A stretch of 64,000 nucleotides of DNA from VRUE01 sp963704505 (GTDB lineage Bacteria; Actinomycetota; Thermoleophilia; Solirubrobacterales; 70-9), in contig OY969912.1 of NCBI GenBank assembly GCA_963704505.1, positions 1,240,001 to 1,304,000 on the forward strand, in the 5' to 3' direction. Shown here piece after piece: positions 8,604 to 15,932 of this stretch. The position numbers and the translations under genes were made by a program. Within the stretch, counting starts at the first letter, position 1. Every line of letters starts with the position of its first letter. The notes beneath the pieces were generated by a model. The model ran no database searches, was not told where the DNA came from, and saw only the letters and a list, made by a program, of their open reading frames with translations.

Positions 8604-8913
8604 TCAGCTTGCGCTCACGCAAGAGAGGAAGAGCGGCAGCGCGAAGCAGGGCCCGACGAGCAGCGAGGCCGGCACCGGCACCCACCAGGAGCGCATGCCG
8701 AGCCGCCGCCCTCCCAGGCCGCCCAGATCGCGAAGGCGAGGAAGGCGATCGTCACGTCGGCGACGAGCTGGACTGCGGGTAGCGAGGCGGTGCAGGCATC
8801 GATGAAAGCGCCGATGTCGCCGCCGTGGTTGATCAGGAAGACAGCGATCATCGTGTTGGGGACGACGAGGCCGATCGTCGCCAGGACGGGGAAGGCCTCT
8901 CCCTCACGTTCAT
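8604..8913 (-). pseudogene. DUF2834-like small membrane protein, frameshifted
   Basis: Joining two frames on the minus strand gives a DUF2834-like protein: LATIGLVVPNTMIAVFLINH, then GGDIGAFIDAC, then VTIAFLAFAIWAAWEG, continuing in a second frame as RRLGMRSWWVPVPASLLVG and PCFALPLFL before a stop at 8606-8604. The break is at the GAGGGCGGCGGCTC run around 8703-8717, where one base appears lost. A second shift near 8900 separates the ATG at 8913 from the body. DUF2834 proteins are ~110-aa integral membrane proteins of unknown function. No single open frame restores the gene. Confidence 0.6.
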
Positions 8914-10215
8914 GCGCCGACCCCGCCGCCGAAGGGCAGGCGTTCGGCCCAGGACCTTGCCCATCACCTCGGCTACCGACGAGCTGCGCGCCGCACGGCG
9001 CAGGAAGACGCGTTTGAGCGGGGTACCGGCTTCGCGACCGAGAAGGCAGCCATCTGCAGGTGGTGAGCCAGCCGCGATTCCGATCAGCCGGGCGAGGCGA
9101 GTGCCTAGGGCCGGCGCGGCTAGTGGAGGTACAGCGAGCTCGGCGTCGACGACCAGCTCGCTGTAGCCGTAGTCGGATTCGAGGACGTCGACGACTTCGC
9201 CCTCGACATGGGCGACCGAGTCGGAGTGGATGTCGAGGTCGGGATCGCCGTAGATCACCGCGGTGAAGAGGAATTCATCCTCGGGCACGTGCTGGCAGGA
9301 CATCGTCAATTCGATCGAGTCCTCCGAGCGCACCGGCGCGGTCGGCCAGGCGACGACACATTCATCGTCAAAGGAGGAGCCCACCGAAAGTGATGACGCC
9401 TTGGGAGCGGGAGCGGGCTTCGGCTTGGGAGCCTGCTTCGGTGGAGGCGCTGGCGGCGGAGGCTTTGAACTTCCCTTACCCGCGGCCTTCAGCTCGATCG
9501 GGGGCGAGTGCAAAACGGTCTTCACCTGGTCGGGCTGGGCATCGAACCAGCGTGCGAAGGTGGCCGCCGCCAGTAGCGTGCCCACCAGCCCGCTGGCCGC
9601 GCCCTTGACGGTTCCCCGCCCGACCGCGTAGGTCAGGTTGCGGGTCAGCAGCGCTTTACAGCCGAGCTGACCGATCCAGTTCTTCCCCGCCAGGCAGTTC
9701 TCATACTGAGAGAAGTCACCATCGACCTCGTGCATGAAGGAGGTAAAGGACCCGATCACCGCACTCGGCCTGCCGGGGATGAAGTTGTCGGCCGTCGTCG
9801 CGAGCGCGTAGAAGCCCGCCGAGTTCGAGGTGCCTACTCCCAGGGCTGCCTTGCCGGCGCCGACCGGGAAGCGCAGGGTGTCACCCGGCAGGAGGATGTT
9901 CGAGTCCTCGGACTGCAGGCGGGTCGCCTCGGCCGCGAGCCCGTGGTCACTCTCGCTCCTCGAGGGCCTGCCCACGTCGCCACGTGTCTCGACGCTGAGT
10001 GCGACCTCTAGGTCATTGCGCAAGGTCACGGTCTTTCCGTCAAAGCAGGCTTCGATCGCGAACCCGGAGGGGATCTTGCCGCGGTCGGTCTGCATCTGGC
10101 ACAGGCCCGGGGCTGGACCGGCGTCGGCGCTGGGCCCGGACAGCCCGATCGCCACCACCAGGGCAAAGGCCGGCAAGGCCACCCTTGTCAATCTCAGCCG
10201 CGAGGAAATCTGCAT
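8848..10215 (-). CDS. Secreted protein of unknown function, Pro-rich linker
   Basis: 455 aa. A signal peptide (residues 1-32, ALPAFALVVAIGLSGPSADA) is followed by an N-terminal domain (~33-230) with four or more cysteines, a Pro/Lys linker (KPPPPAPPPKQAPKPKPAP, ~255-280), and a C-terminal domain (VVAWPTAPVRSEDSIELTMS). The last ~80 residues are Arg/Ser-rich with biased composition and run into the decayed DUF2834 gene, so the natural stop may have been lost. The start overlaps the upstream lipoprotein gene by 22 bases, implying one transcript. No family recognised. Confidence 0.6.
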   Translation of the reverse strand: MQISSRLRLTRVALPAFALVVAIGLSGPSADAGPAPGLCQMQTDRGKIPSGFAIEACFDGKTVTLRNDLEVALSVETRGDVGRPSRSESDHGLAAEATRLQSEDSNILLPGDTLRFPVGAGKAALGVGTSNSAGFYALATTADNFIPGRPSAVIGSFTSFMHEVDGDFSQYENCLAGKNWIGQLGCKALLTRNLTYAVGRGTVKGAASGLVGTLLAAATFARWFDAQPDQVKTVLHSPPIELKAAGKGSSKPPPPAPPPKQAPKPKPAPAPKASSLSVGSSFDDECVVAWPTAPVRSEDSIELTMSCQHVPEDEFLFTAVIYGDPDLDIHSDSVAHVEGEVVDVLESDYGYSELVVDAELAVPPLAAPALGTRLARLIGIAAGSPPADGCLLGREAGTPLKRVFLRRAARSSSVAEVMGKVLGRTPALRRRGRRMNVRERPSPSWRRSASSSPTR

Positions 10216-10694
10216 GCCCCCTGGAGCTGGTCACCTAGCCGGCGCAGCGCCCTCGACACCCTGACACTCGCCTCTCCACGCTGCCCCGCGGCCTTGGCCA
10301 GGGCCCGAAGCGAGGAGGCGGCCCCCACCAGGTCGCGACGTAGCGGCTTTCCGACCGCCTCTGAAATCCGACCCAAGTCCCGTGCCGCGGCCAACGACCT
10401 CGCCCGGGCGGCCCCGAGATGGCGCCCGGTCGCGAAGTCATCGAAGCTCGCCCCGAGAGAGGTCAGCGGGCCCGCGTCGACCAGCTTCTGACAATAGAAG
10501 GGCGTGCCGGCAGTGACCCTCGCAACCGCCCCTCCCGCGACCACCGAGCTCGGCTCCTGATCAGACCCGCCGCATCCCGACCAGGCGGATGCGAGCATCA
10601 GGCAGAAAACAGCTCCGATTGCCGTAGCTGGGAGCTCGCGCCCGCGGGAGTGGGCGCTGTCCCCGGTCCGCCCTCTCACCTTACGTTTCAGCAC
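10194..10694 (-). CDS. Putative lipoprotein
   Basis: 166 aa. A basic N-terminus and hydrophobic segment (IGAVFCLMLASAWSGCGGS) end in a lipobox-like WSGC, predicting lipidation and attachment to the outer face of the membrane. The mature part is Ala/Arg-rich and helical (AARSLAAARDLGRISEAVG). It sits upstream of, and overlaps, the secreted protein gene, so the pair may form an export-linked unit. A shorter start is possible because the first ~20 residues are highly charged. Confidence 0.6.
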   Translation of the reverse strand: MLKRKVRGRTGDSAHSRGRELPATAIGAVFCLMLASAWSGCGGSDQEPSSVVAGGAVARVTAGTPFYCQKLVDAGPLTSLGASFDDFATGRHLGAARARSLAAARDLGRISEAVGKPLRRDLVGAASSLRALAKAAGQRGEASVRVSRALRRLGDQLQGACRFPRG

Positions 10695-10731
10695 TACGTC
10701 TCCCCACGTGCGGCCATGCTATGGCCTCCGC

Positions 10732-11019
10732 ATGGAGGCGCCAGTACACAATTCGATGGGCTTCGATGTCCCTGGAAGTATGGCGTCCGAGAAAGAACTG
10801 TACTTCAACAATAAAACGAACTCTCCCCGTTTGACTCGCATCTCCCTGGACTCGGTCGATCCGCAGTTCATTGGTAGCTATGAGTCAAAGAAAAAGGGAA
10901 GCGGAGGCTTCTTCGGGGTAATCGTCCCACTCGGGGACCGATTCCGGTACTCAATCAGGGCCGCTGAGCACCCGTCCGTATCGCAGTCTCGAACTCATGG
11001 GCGGTTAGCGAGCCGGTAG
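10732..11019 (+). CDS. Doubtful hypothetical protein
   Basis: 95 aa from the ATG at 10732 (an upstream ATG at 10708 is in frame). The middle part (KELYFNNKTNSPRLTRISLD, then FGVIVPLGDRFRYSI) has protein-like composition and AT-richer codons than the neighbouring GC-rich block, but no family is recognised and the C-terminus looks random. It could be a remnant. Confidence 0.3.
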   Translation: MEAPVHNSMGFDVPGSMASEKELYFNNKTNSPRLTRISLDSVDPQFIGSYESKKKGSGGFFGVIVPLGDRFRYSIRAAEHPSVSQSRTHGRLASR

Positions 11020-11228
11020 CGGGAACGCGCCGCAAGCTGATTGAGTCTCCAGGTTCCTGACAGCTGCCTGGTGGCCCCGTGGGGGCGATCCGGCTCTTCC
11101 GTGTCTACCTCTCCAGTCCCTCGAGTCTCTGGCTCTGGCGATAAGTGGGCCTTGACCGGGATCACCGGGTATGGGAGCGTCCGGCTTTCAGGCACCATCG
11201 AGACTAGGCCACTTTCATGAGGGGGAAA

Positions 11229-11957
11229 ATGTCGGACCAGGGTGATGATCTGATGATCGACCTGTCGAGGTATCACAAGCTTGAAGATCGACTGACGATA
11301 TTCGCAGTCAACGGAAATGAGGTCGAACGCGTTGGCGACTCAGATGACCTGCAGATTGCGGACGGTGAGCCGGTCATGGTCCATTCCGAGGAAGAGATAG
11401 GACGAATATTCGGAAATGTCAAAGTGATCTCGGTTGGCTCCGCCGACGGAAAAATCCATGTTGTAGACGGCGTCGCCGTAGTAGTTATTACGTCCGAGCG
11501 CATGATCTTGATGGTTACTGGAGGCCGGACAGCGATGGCACCAGTGGAGTCCGGAATGGTTCACACCATCGCCCTACCGTGGGATCTGATCGATTCTGTA
11601 TCTATGCCTGCGCGGAAGTCGATCTCAGATCGGGTCGCGGGCGGGCGAACGATTGAGATCTTTTCGGCCTCGGGTGGATTCGGGCTTCATCTCATCCCCC
11701 GCTTCAAGGAGTCAGCAGCAAGTGACAAGGAGAAGATTTCGGACGAGGACGCCATGGTCCTGATCGTGGGTGCCCTCTCAAAGCATCGTCGCAGGTACTT
11801 GCCGCCGGACAAGCTTGATCATTTGGACCGGTTTGACCGCGGTGATTTCCCAACCGAGGATGGCGAGCTAATGGCAGAGGTTTCCCTTACAGATCCAAAC
11901 GAGGACCTCCCTGTGCATTTGGTGGGACGGGTAGTCGAACACCAAGCGAATAGCTGA
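11229..11957 (+). CDS. Hypothetical protein
   Basis: 242 aa. Start chosen at the ATG at 11229 because GAGGGGG lies immediately upstream; the in-frame ATG at 11217 would place that site inside the gene. It is a mixed alpha/beta protein with alternating hydrophobic strands (DGVAVVVITSERMILMVTGG) that could be a PH-like or Tubby-like fold, but no family was recognised. There is no signal peptide or membrane segment. It stands alone on this strand, ~450 bases upstream of the first recombinase. Confidence 0.6.
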   Translation: MSDQGDDLMIDLSRYHKLEDRLTIFAVNGNEVERVGDSDDLQIADGEPVMVHSEEEIGRIFGNVKVISVGSADGKIHVVDGVAVVVITSERMILMVTGGRTAMAPVESGMVHTIALPWDLIDSVSMPARKSISDRVAGGRTIEIFSASGGFGLHLIPRFKESAASDKEKISDEDAMVLIVGALSKHRRRYLPPDKLDHLDRFDRGDFPTEDGELMAEVSLTDPNEDLPVHLVGRVVEHQANS

Positions 11958-12411
11958 GGCCCTGCCATGGGCGACAGCTGATCGTCCCGAACAGAAAGAA
12001 ATGCCGCGAGCGCTGCCGTCCGCCCAGCCAACGACAACCGGGCTCGTTTGCGGACTGGGATCTCTCTGGGCCGGCCCCAGTTGCTGCCGTCAACAGCAAC
12101 TCCGCCCCGCAGGCGTCAAACGGGAATCCTTGGCTGTGTTCGGCGAAAACGACATTACGCCCAGTCCAATCCTTGCCTCGCTCTTAGGGTCGGGCATGAG
12201 TAACGCGAGCCCCCGGTAGTCCTCGGCCCAGAATGGACGGCCAACGAGCGAAATGTTCATCTCCTCAGGGCAGCGGTTTGCCGGGCAGGTCTGGAAGGCT
12301 CGGGCACTCCCTGAGCGCCATCGCCAGCTCGAGTGCCTCGAGAGTCCTGGCCCCACACTTGGCCAGTCACATTGATCGCGAGGCGAGCGCCGGGATAGCT
12401 TCGACGGTGCC
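11958..12411. other. Intergenic region upstream of serine recombinase
   Basis: About 450 bases without a convincing gene. A minus-strand frame (12090-12356) has some protein-like sequence in the middle but no motif or good start. For large serine recombinases the attachment site usually lies beside the gene, so an att core could be here; none is recognisable without a second copy. Confidence 0.4.
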
Positions 12412-14049
12412 GTGGCTCTTGACGGCTACATCCGGGTCTCCCAGGTCGCCGACCGAGAAGGCGAGAGCTTCATCTCGCCAAGCGTGCAGCGTGAGCAGAT
12501 TGAACGTTGGGCCAGCGGGCATGGCGCCAAGGTCGGACAAATCTTTGAGGAGCTTGACCAGAGTGGAGGACGAGCCGATCGGCCGCTATTTCTCCGGGTA
12601 ATTGAGCGGGTAGAGGCGGGCGTCTCGACCGGCGTGATCGTCGCGAAACTGGACCGTTTTGGGCGCTCGGTTCTAGATGGCCTGGCGGCGATTCAACGGA
12701 TCGAGGACGCCGGCGGCACCTTTGTGAGCGTCGCTGACGGCCTTGATCTGGGCACCCCTACTGGAAAAATGATGCTCCGCCTGATGTTTGTGATCGCGGA
12801 GTGGGAGCTCGATCGCTCGCGGGAGAGCTGGGACATCGCGCGGGAGCGTGCCGTCGCACGTGGCGTGTATCTCGGGCCGGTGACCCCACTCGGCTACCGA
12901 CGACTGAAGAGCGGGCGCCTCAAGATTCTTCGCTCAAGGGCGGTGGTGATCGTGGAGGTTTTCCGCCTCCGTGCAAAGGGCGTCGGAGTTGATGACCTTG
13001 CCGGGTTTCTGAACGCCTCCCATCTCAAGACCAAATCGGGCGTCCCATTCAGTCGCGGACACGTCTATTCGATCATCAAAAACCGCGTCTATCTCGGCGA
13101 ATCAATCAGTCGACCCTTCCGAAATACGACAGCCCATGAGCCGATCGTTGACTCTCGGACCTGGCAGCTGGCTCAACTGCCGCCCCAACAGCCCCAGGAC
13201 CGCAATGGCGCCTTCCTCGGAGGTTTGGTCCGCTGCGCCGCCTGCGGCTACACGATGTCGTTGTATCCGCCGGTCTCCAAGCGCTCTCCGAGTCCATCTC
13301 ATCGCTGTAGTCAAGGGGTATGTCAGGAGCGCGCGGTCGTTCGCTGCGACGAACTGGAGCCCTTGGTAGAGCAGCTCCTCTTTCGTCTTCGGCCGGGGGA
13401 TCGGCGCGTCAAGGGATGGCGTGAGCTTCAACCAAGCGAGCGGAGAGCATTCACAGCAGAGGTCTTCGACTGCGTCTACATCGAGCGTGGATCACAACCC
13501 GCGATCGAGCGATCCTGGATTTACAGACGTGGTGAAGGTCCGGGAAAGGTCGGCGGGGGATCGCGTTGCATACCGCTAGACCAAGCGGGAGGAAATGCTC
13601 GGCGATTGGCCCCGCTCCGTGACTGGAACGACAGCCACATCAAGCGAGAGCTGAAGGGCTTTTTCGCTCAGATATTCGAGGCCGCTTGGCCACCTTACGT
13701 CGAGTTCGCTAAAGCCGGATATGCCCAGGTCCACGCTCAGGCGTTCGCCTGGGGCGGCCCTCACTACTGGGGGGGCGATCCTTGGCATCGAGATTCCAAA
13801 GCGAACCGTCATGTGGAGCGAGGACCGAGTTCGAGCCGCCCTGGGTCCGTTCTTGAGAGGGAAGACCAAATGGCCACGCCTGAGAGAATTCGAGGAGGCA
13901 GGGCTCCGCCATCTCCACGCCGCCATCTACACCCACGGTGGGATCGAATTCTGGGCCCGCCAATTCGGGCTTCAGTGGAAAGAGCGCCGCCATTACTGGA
14001 CCTTCACTCGAATCGAAGAGGAGCTCGTCGACTTCACGAGAGGCCGTGA
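12412..14049 (+). CDS. Large serine recombinase 1, frameshifted in C-terminal repeats
   Basis: GTG start. The N-terminal resolvase domain has catalytic Ser10 in YIRVS, KLDRFGRS (79-86) and EWELDRSRE (130-138). A recombinase domain and zinc ribbon follow (C275, C278, C299, C304). Compared with recombinase 2 it lacks ~74 residues between LLFRL and the W-E-L segment, the part that holds the coiled coil there. The first C-terminal repeat starts at W405 (DWNDSHI). At a run of seven G (13769-13775) the frame shifts: this frame goes on as unrelated sequence to 14049, while the homologous frame continues to 14212. Removing one G restores a ~599-aa protein with three repeats. This is either a real inactivating slip or a sequencing error. 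Confidence 0.85.
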   Translation: MALDGYIRVSQVADREGESFISPSVQREQIERWASGHGAKVGQIFEELDQSGGRADRPLFLRVIERVEAGVSTGVIVAKLDRFGRSVLDGLAAIQRIEDAGGTFVSVADGLDLGTPTGKMMLRLMFVIAEWELDRSRESWDIARERAVARGVYLGPVTPLGYRRLKSGRLKILRSRAVVIVEVFRLRAKGVGVDDLAGFLNASHLKTKSGVPFSRGHVYSIIKNRVYLGESISRPFRNTTAHEPIVDSRTWQLAQLPPQQPQDRNGAFLGGLVRCAACGYTMSLYPPVSKRSPSPSHRCSQGVCQERAVVRCDELEPLVEQLLFRLRPGDRRVKGWRELQPSERRAFTAEVFDCVYIERGSQPAIERSWIYRRGEGPGKVGGGSRCIPLDQAGGNARRLAPLRDWNDSHIKRELKGFFAQIFEAAWPPYVEFAKAGYAQVHAQAFAWGGPHYWGGDPWHRDSKANRHVERGPSSSRPGSVLEREDQMATPERIRGGRAPPSPRRHLHPRWDRILGPPIRASVERAPPLLDLHSNRRGARRLHERP

Positions 14050-14212
14050 GACGTTTCCGACCTCCAACGAGTTTCGCCGGGCTGGGAAGGGAAAGCTCTA
14101 TTCGGCGGCACTCAGCCACGGAGGCTGCCCATATTGGCGCCGGAAATTAGGCCTCGCGAAAACCTATGGCCTCCAGGGCAAGCGGAACCGGGGGCATTTG
14201 TCGAGTCCATGA
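13776..14212 (+). pseudogene. Detached C-terminal repeats of serine recombinase 1
   Basis: The frame after the G7 run encodes AILGIEIPKRTVMWSEDRV and two further repeats (WSEDRV...FWARQFGLQW; WTFTRIEEEL...YWRRKLGL) that align with repeats 2 and 3 of recombinase 2 (ALGPLLRG versus ALGPFLRG). It has no start of its own and is simply the displaced end of the upstream gene. Confidence 0.75.
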
Positions 14213-14289
14213 AACACGGCCAGATTGTGACTGAGCTCGAAGCCCCTCGCTCGAATCCAAAGGCTGGGACCTGGCCTTCGAAACGCGCC

Positions 14290-14529
14290 CTAGGAAAACC
14301 CGCCACTAGACGGGTTGTACCAAGGCTGCGAGGTGCGCGGGTCATCCGGGGTGGGTGGTTTCTCGTCGGCGCGAATCGCGGGCGTTCCGTCCTGGTTGGC
14401 AGGCGGGAGCCCGATCTTTGCGACGGCCCACTTGTCTCCTCGCTTCGTCGCCACCCAACGGTGCGTGAACCGGTCGGGGTGCTCCTCGGCCAGCTGGGCG
14501 CAGCGGTCCCTTGCCTCCTGCTCGGTCAC
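14290..14529 (-). CDS. Small hypothetical protein
   Basis: 79 aa from a GTG at 14529-14527. A compact start (MTEQEARDRCAQLAEEHPD) leads to a strand-rich middle (RWVATKRGDKWAVAKIGLP) and a Pro-rich tail. The pattern resembles small cytosolic actinobacterial proteins of unknown function. It follows the TetR genes on the same strand at a 9-base distance and may be cotranscribed with them. Confidence 0.55.
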   Translation of the reverse strand: MTEQEARDRCAQLAEEHPDRFTHRWVATKRGDKWAVAKIGLPPANQDGTPAIRADEKPPTPDDPRTSQPWYNPSSGGFS

Positions 14530-14538
14530 GCCAGCAGC

Positions 14539-15216
14539 CTAGCCCGCCGAGGGCCGACCGCCGTTGGCTACGGCGCGGGCCTCTACGGGACCGAGGTAGG
14601 GAGCAAGAACGAGCTGGGTTAGATCGGGAAGGAGGTCGGTTGGATCGCCTCCGGCCTCGATCTCACGGATTACGAGCGCCGCAACGCCTCCCATCAGTCC
14701 GACTTCGACTGCCCTCGACGGCGCTGTGCCTTTAGGAGCACCAGCAGCCAGTTCAGCGTAGGCCCGTTCGAGCCCGGCCCTGTACCGCTCACCTACCGCG
14801 CCCCCCGCCCGACTCGGTGCGATCAGGAGAAGCACCCCCAGATCCAGATTGGCGGCAAAGGTCTCAAGGGCTGCGGAGAGGCGCGCGCGGACCATTTGTG
14901 GCCAGTCGGGTCCGTCCTCAGCTGCCTCCCTAGCGACCTCTCTGAGATGGCCGACCACCTCCTCGCAGGCGGCGAGATAGCAGGCTTCCTTGGTCTTGAA
15001 GTAGCCGTAGAACGTTCGCCTTGAAAGGCCAGCCGCGGCGACGATCTGAGAGATCGTCGCATCCTCGTATCCATGCTCGGCAATCGCGGCGATCGTCCCT
15101 GCGGTCAGGCGATCCCGCTGATTCTGTTTGACGAACTCGCGTGGAAGTCCGTGGCGACCTGGGGGAAGTCGTGAGAGCCCGGGGGGTGGACTCTGTTTGC
15201 GCTTCGAGGCCGTCAC
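14539..15216 (-). CDS. TetR/AcrR family regulator
   Basis: 225 aa. The N-terminal TetR helix-turn-helix is at residues ~40-85 (TIAAIAEHGYEDATISQIVA, then AGLSRRTFYGYFKTKEACYL), followed by an all-helical ligand/dimer domain. The start is a GTG overlapping the upstream TetR stop as GTGA, so the two regulators are translationally coupled. Ligand unknown. The pair points away from recombinase 2 (72-base gap upstream of the first TetR), a position suited to controlling that promoter. Confidence 0.85.
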   Translation of the reverse strand: MTASKRKQSPPPGLSRLPPGRHGLPREFVKQNQRDRLTAGTIAAIAEHGYEDATISQIVAAAGLSRRTFYGYFKTKEACYLAACEEVVGHLREVAREAAEDGPDWPQMVRARLSAALETFAANLDLGVLLLIAPSRAGGAVGERYRAGLERAYAELAAGAPKGTAPSRAVEVGLMGGVAALVIREIEAGGDPTDLLPDLTQLVLAPYLGPVEARAVANGGRPSAG

Positions 15217-15860
15217 AGCGCCGCGACCGCCTTCGCACCGATGTATGGCTCGATCACGATCTCGAGAACTTCGGGGAGGTGGACCTTGGCGCCTTTGAAA
15301 TTTCCCTCAGCCACCTTCTCCTGGAGGAACCAGGCGAGACCCCCAGCGATTGCCAGCTCAAGGCGATCCGGCAGAGCATCGGCCCACGGACACAACTCCC
15401 GACCTTGAGCGAGGGGAGGAAGAGCGCCGTCGATCGTGATGTGGTAGCGCTCGAGCGCAGCGGGACCAGCCGTCTGGGCCTCGGCTAGGGCAAGTCGGGC
15501 GCGCGATGGGTCTGCCTCGATCAGCTCGAGGAGGGCCTTCAGGACAGACCTGGTCTGCGCCGGCCAATCGCCCTCCGCAGCAATCGCCTCGGCAAAGATC
15601 GCCTGAGCCTCCTCGATGACCAAGTCGTAGGCCTGAAGCAAACAGTCTTCCTTGCCCTCGAAGAGGTTGTAGAAGCTGCCAACGCCGACTTTGGCGGCGG
15701 CGACGATGTGGTCGATGGTCGCGTTCCTATAGCCGCGTTTGGCGAAGACGGGAATCGCGGCGGCAATCACCTTGTCGCGCTGGTGGGACTCAAGCACCTC
15801 CTGAGAGATGCGCTCAGTCCCGACCGACGCTTTCGAGAGATGATCGGGCAGCAAGGTCAC
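15213..15860 (-). CDS. TetR/AcrR family regulator, divergent from recombinase 2
   Basis: 215 aa. The HTH lies at ~30-75 (IPVFAKRGYRNATIDHIVAA, then KVGVGSFYNLFEGKEDCLL) with a helical C-terminal domain. It is the first gene of the TetR pair. Its start lies 72 bases from the TTG of serine recombinase 2 on the other strand, so both promoters share this short interval. TetR proteins usually repress their own and the divergent promoter; here that would tie recombinase expression to an unknown ligand, which is inference. Confidence 0.85.
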   Translation of the reverse strand: MTLLPDHLSKASVGTERISQEVLESHQRDKVIAAAIPVFAKRGYRNATIDHIVAAAKVGVGSFYNLFEGKEDCLLQAYDLVIEEAQAIFAEAIAAEGDWPAQTRSVLKALLELIEADPSRARLALAEAQTAGPAALERYHITIDGALPPLAQGRELCPWADALPDRLELAIAGGLAWFLQEKVAEGNFKGAKVHLPEVLEIVIEPYIGAKAVAAL

Positions 15861-15932
15861 CGAAGGCGAGGCTACTGAATGGGCGGGCTATAACCAAGAG
15901 TCCCCGTAACCGGATCCGACGTTGAAGTGTGA

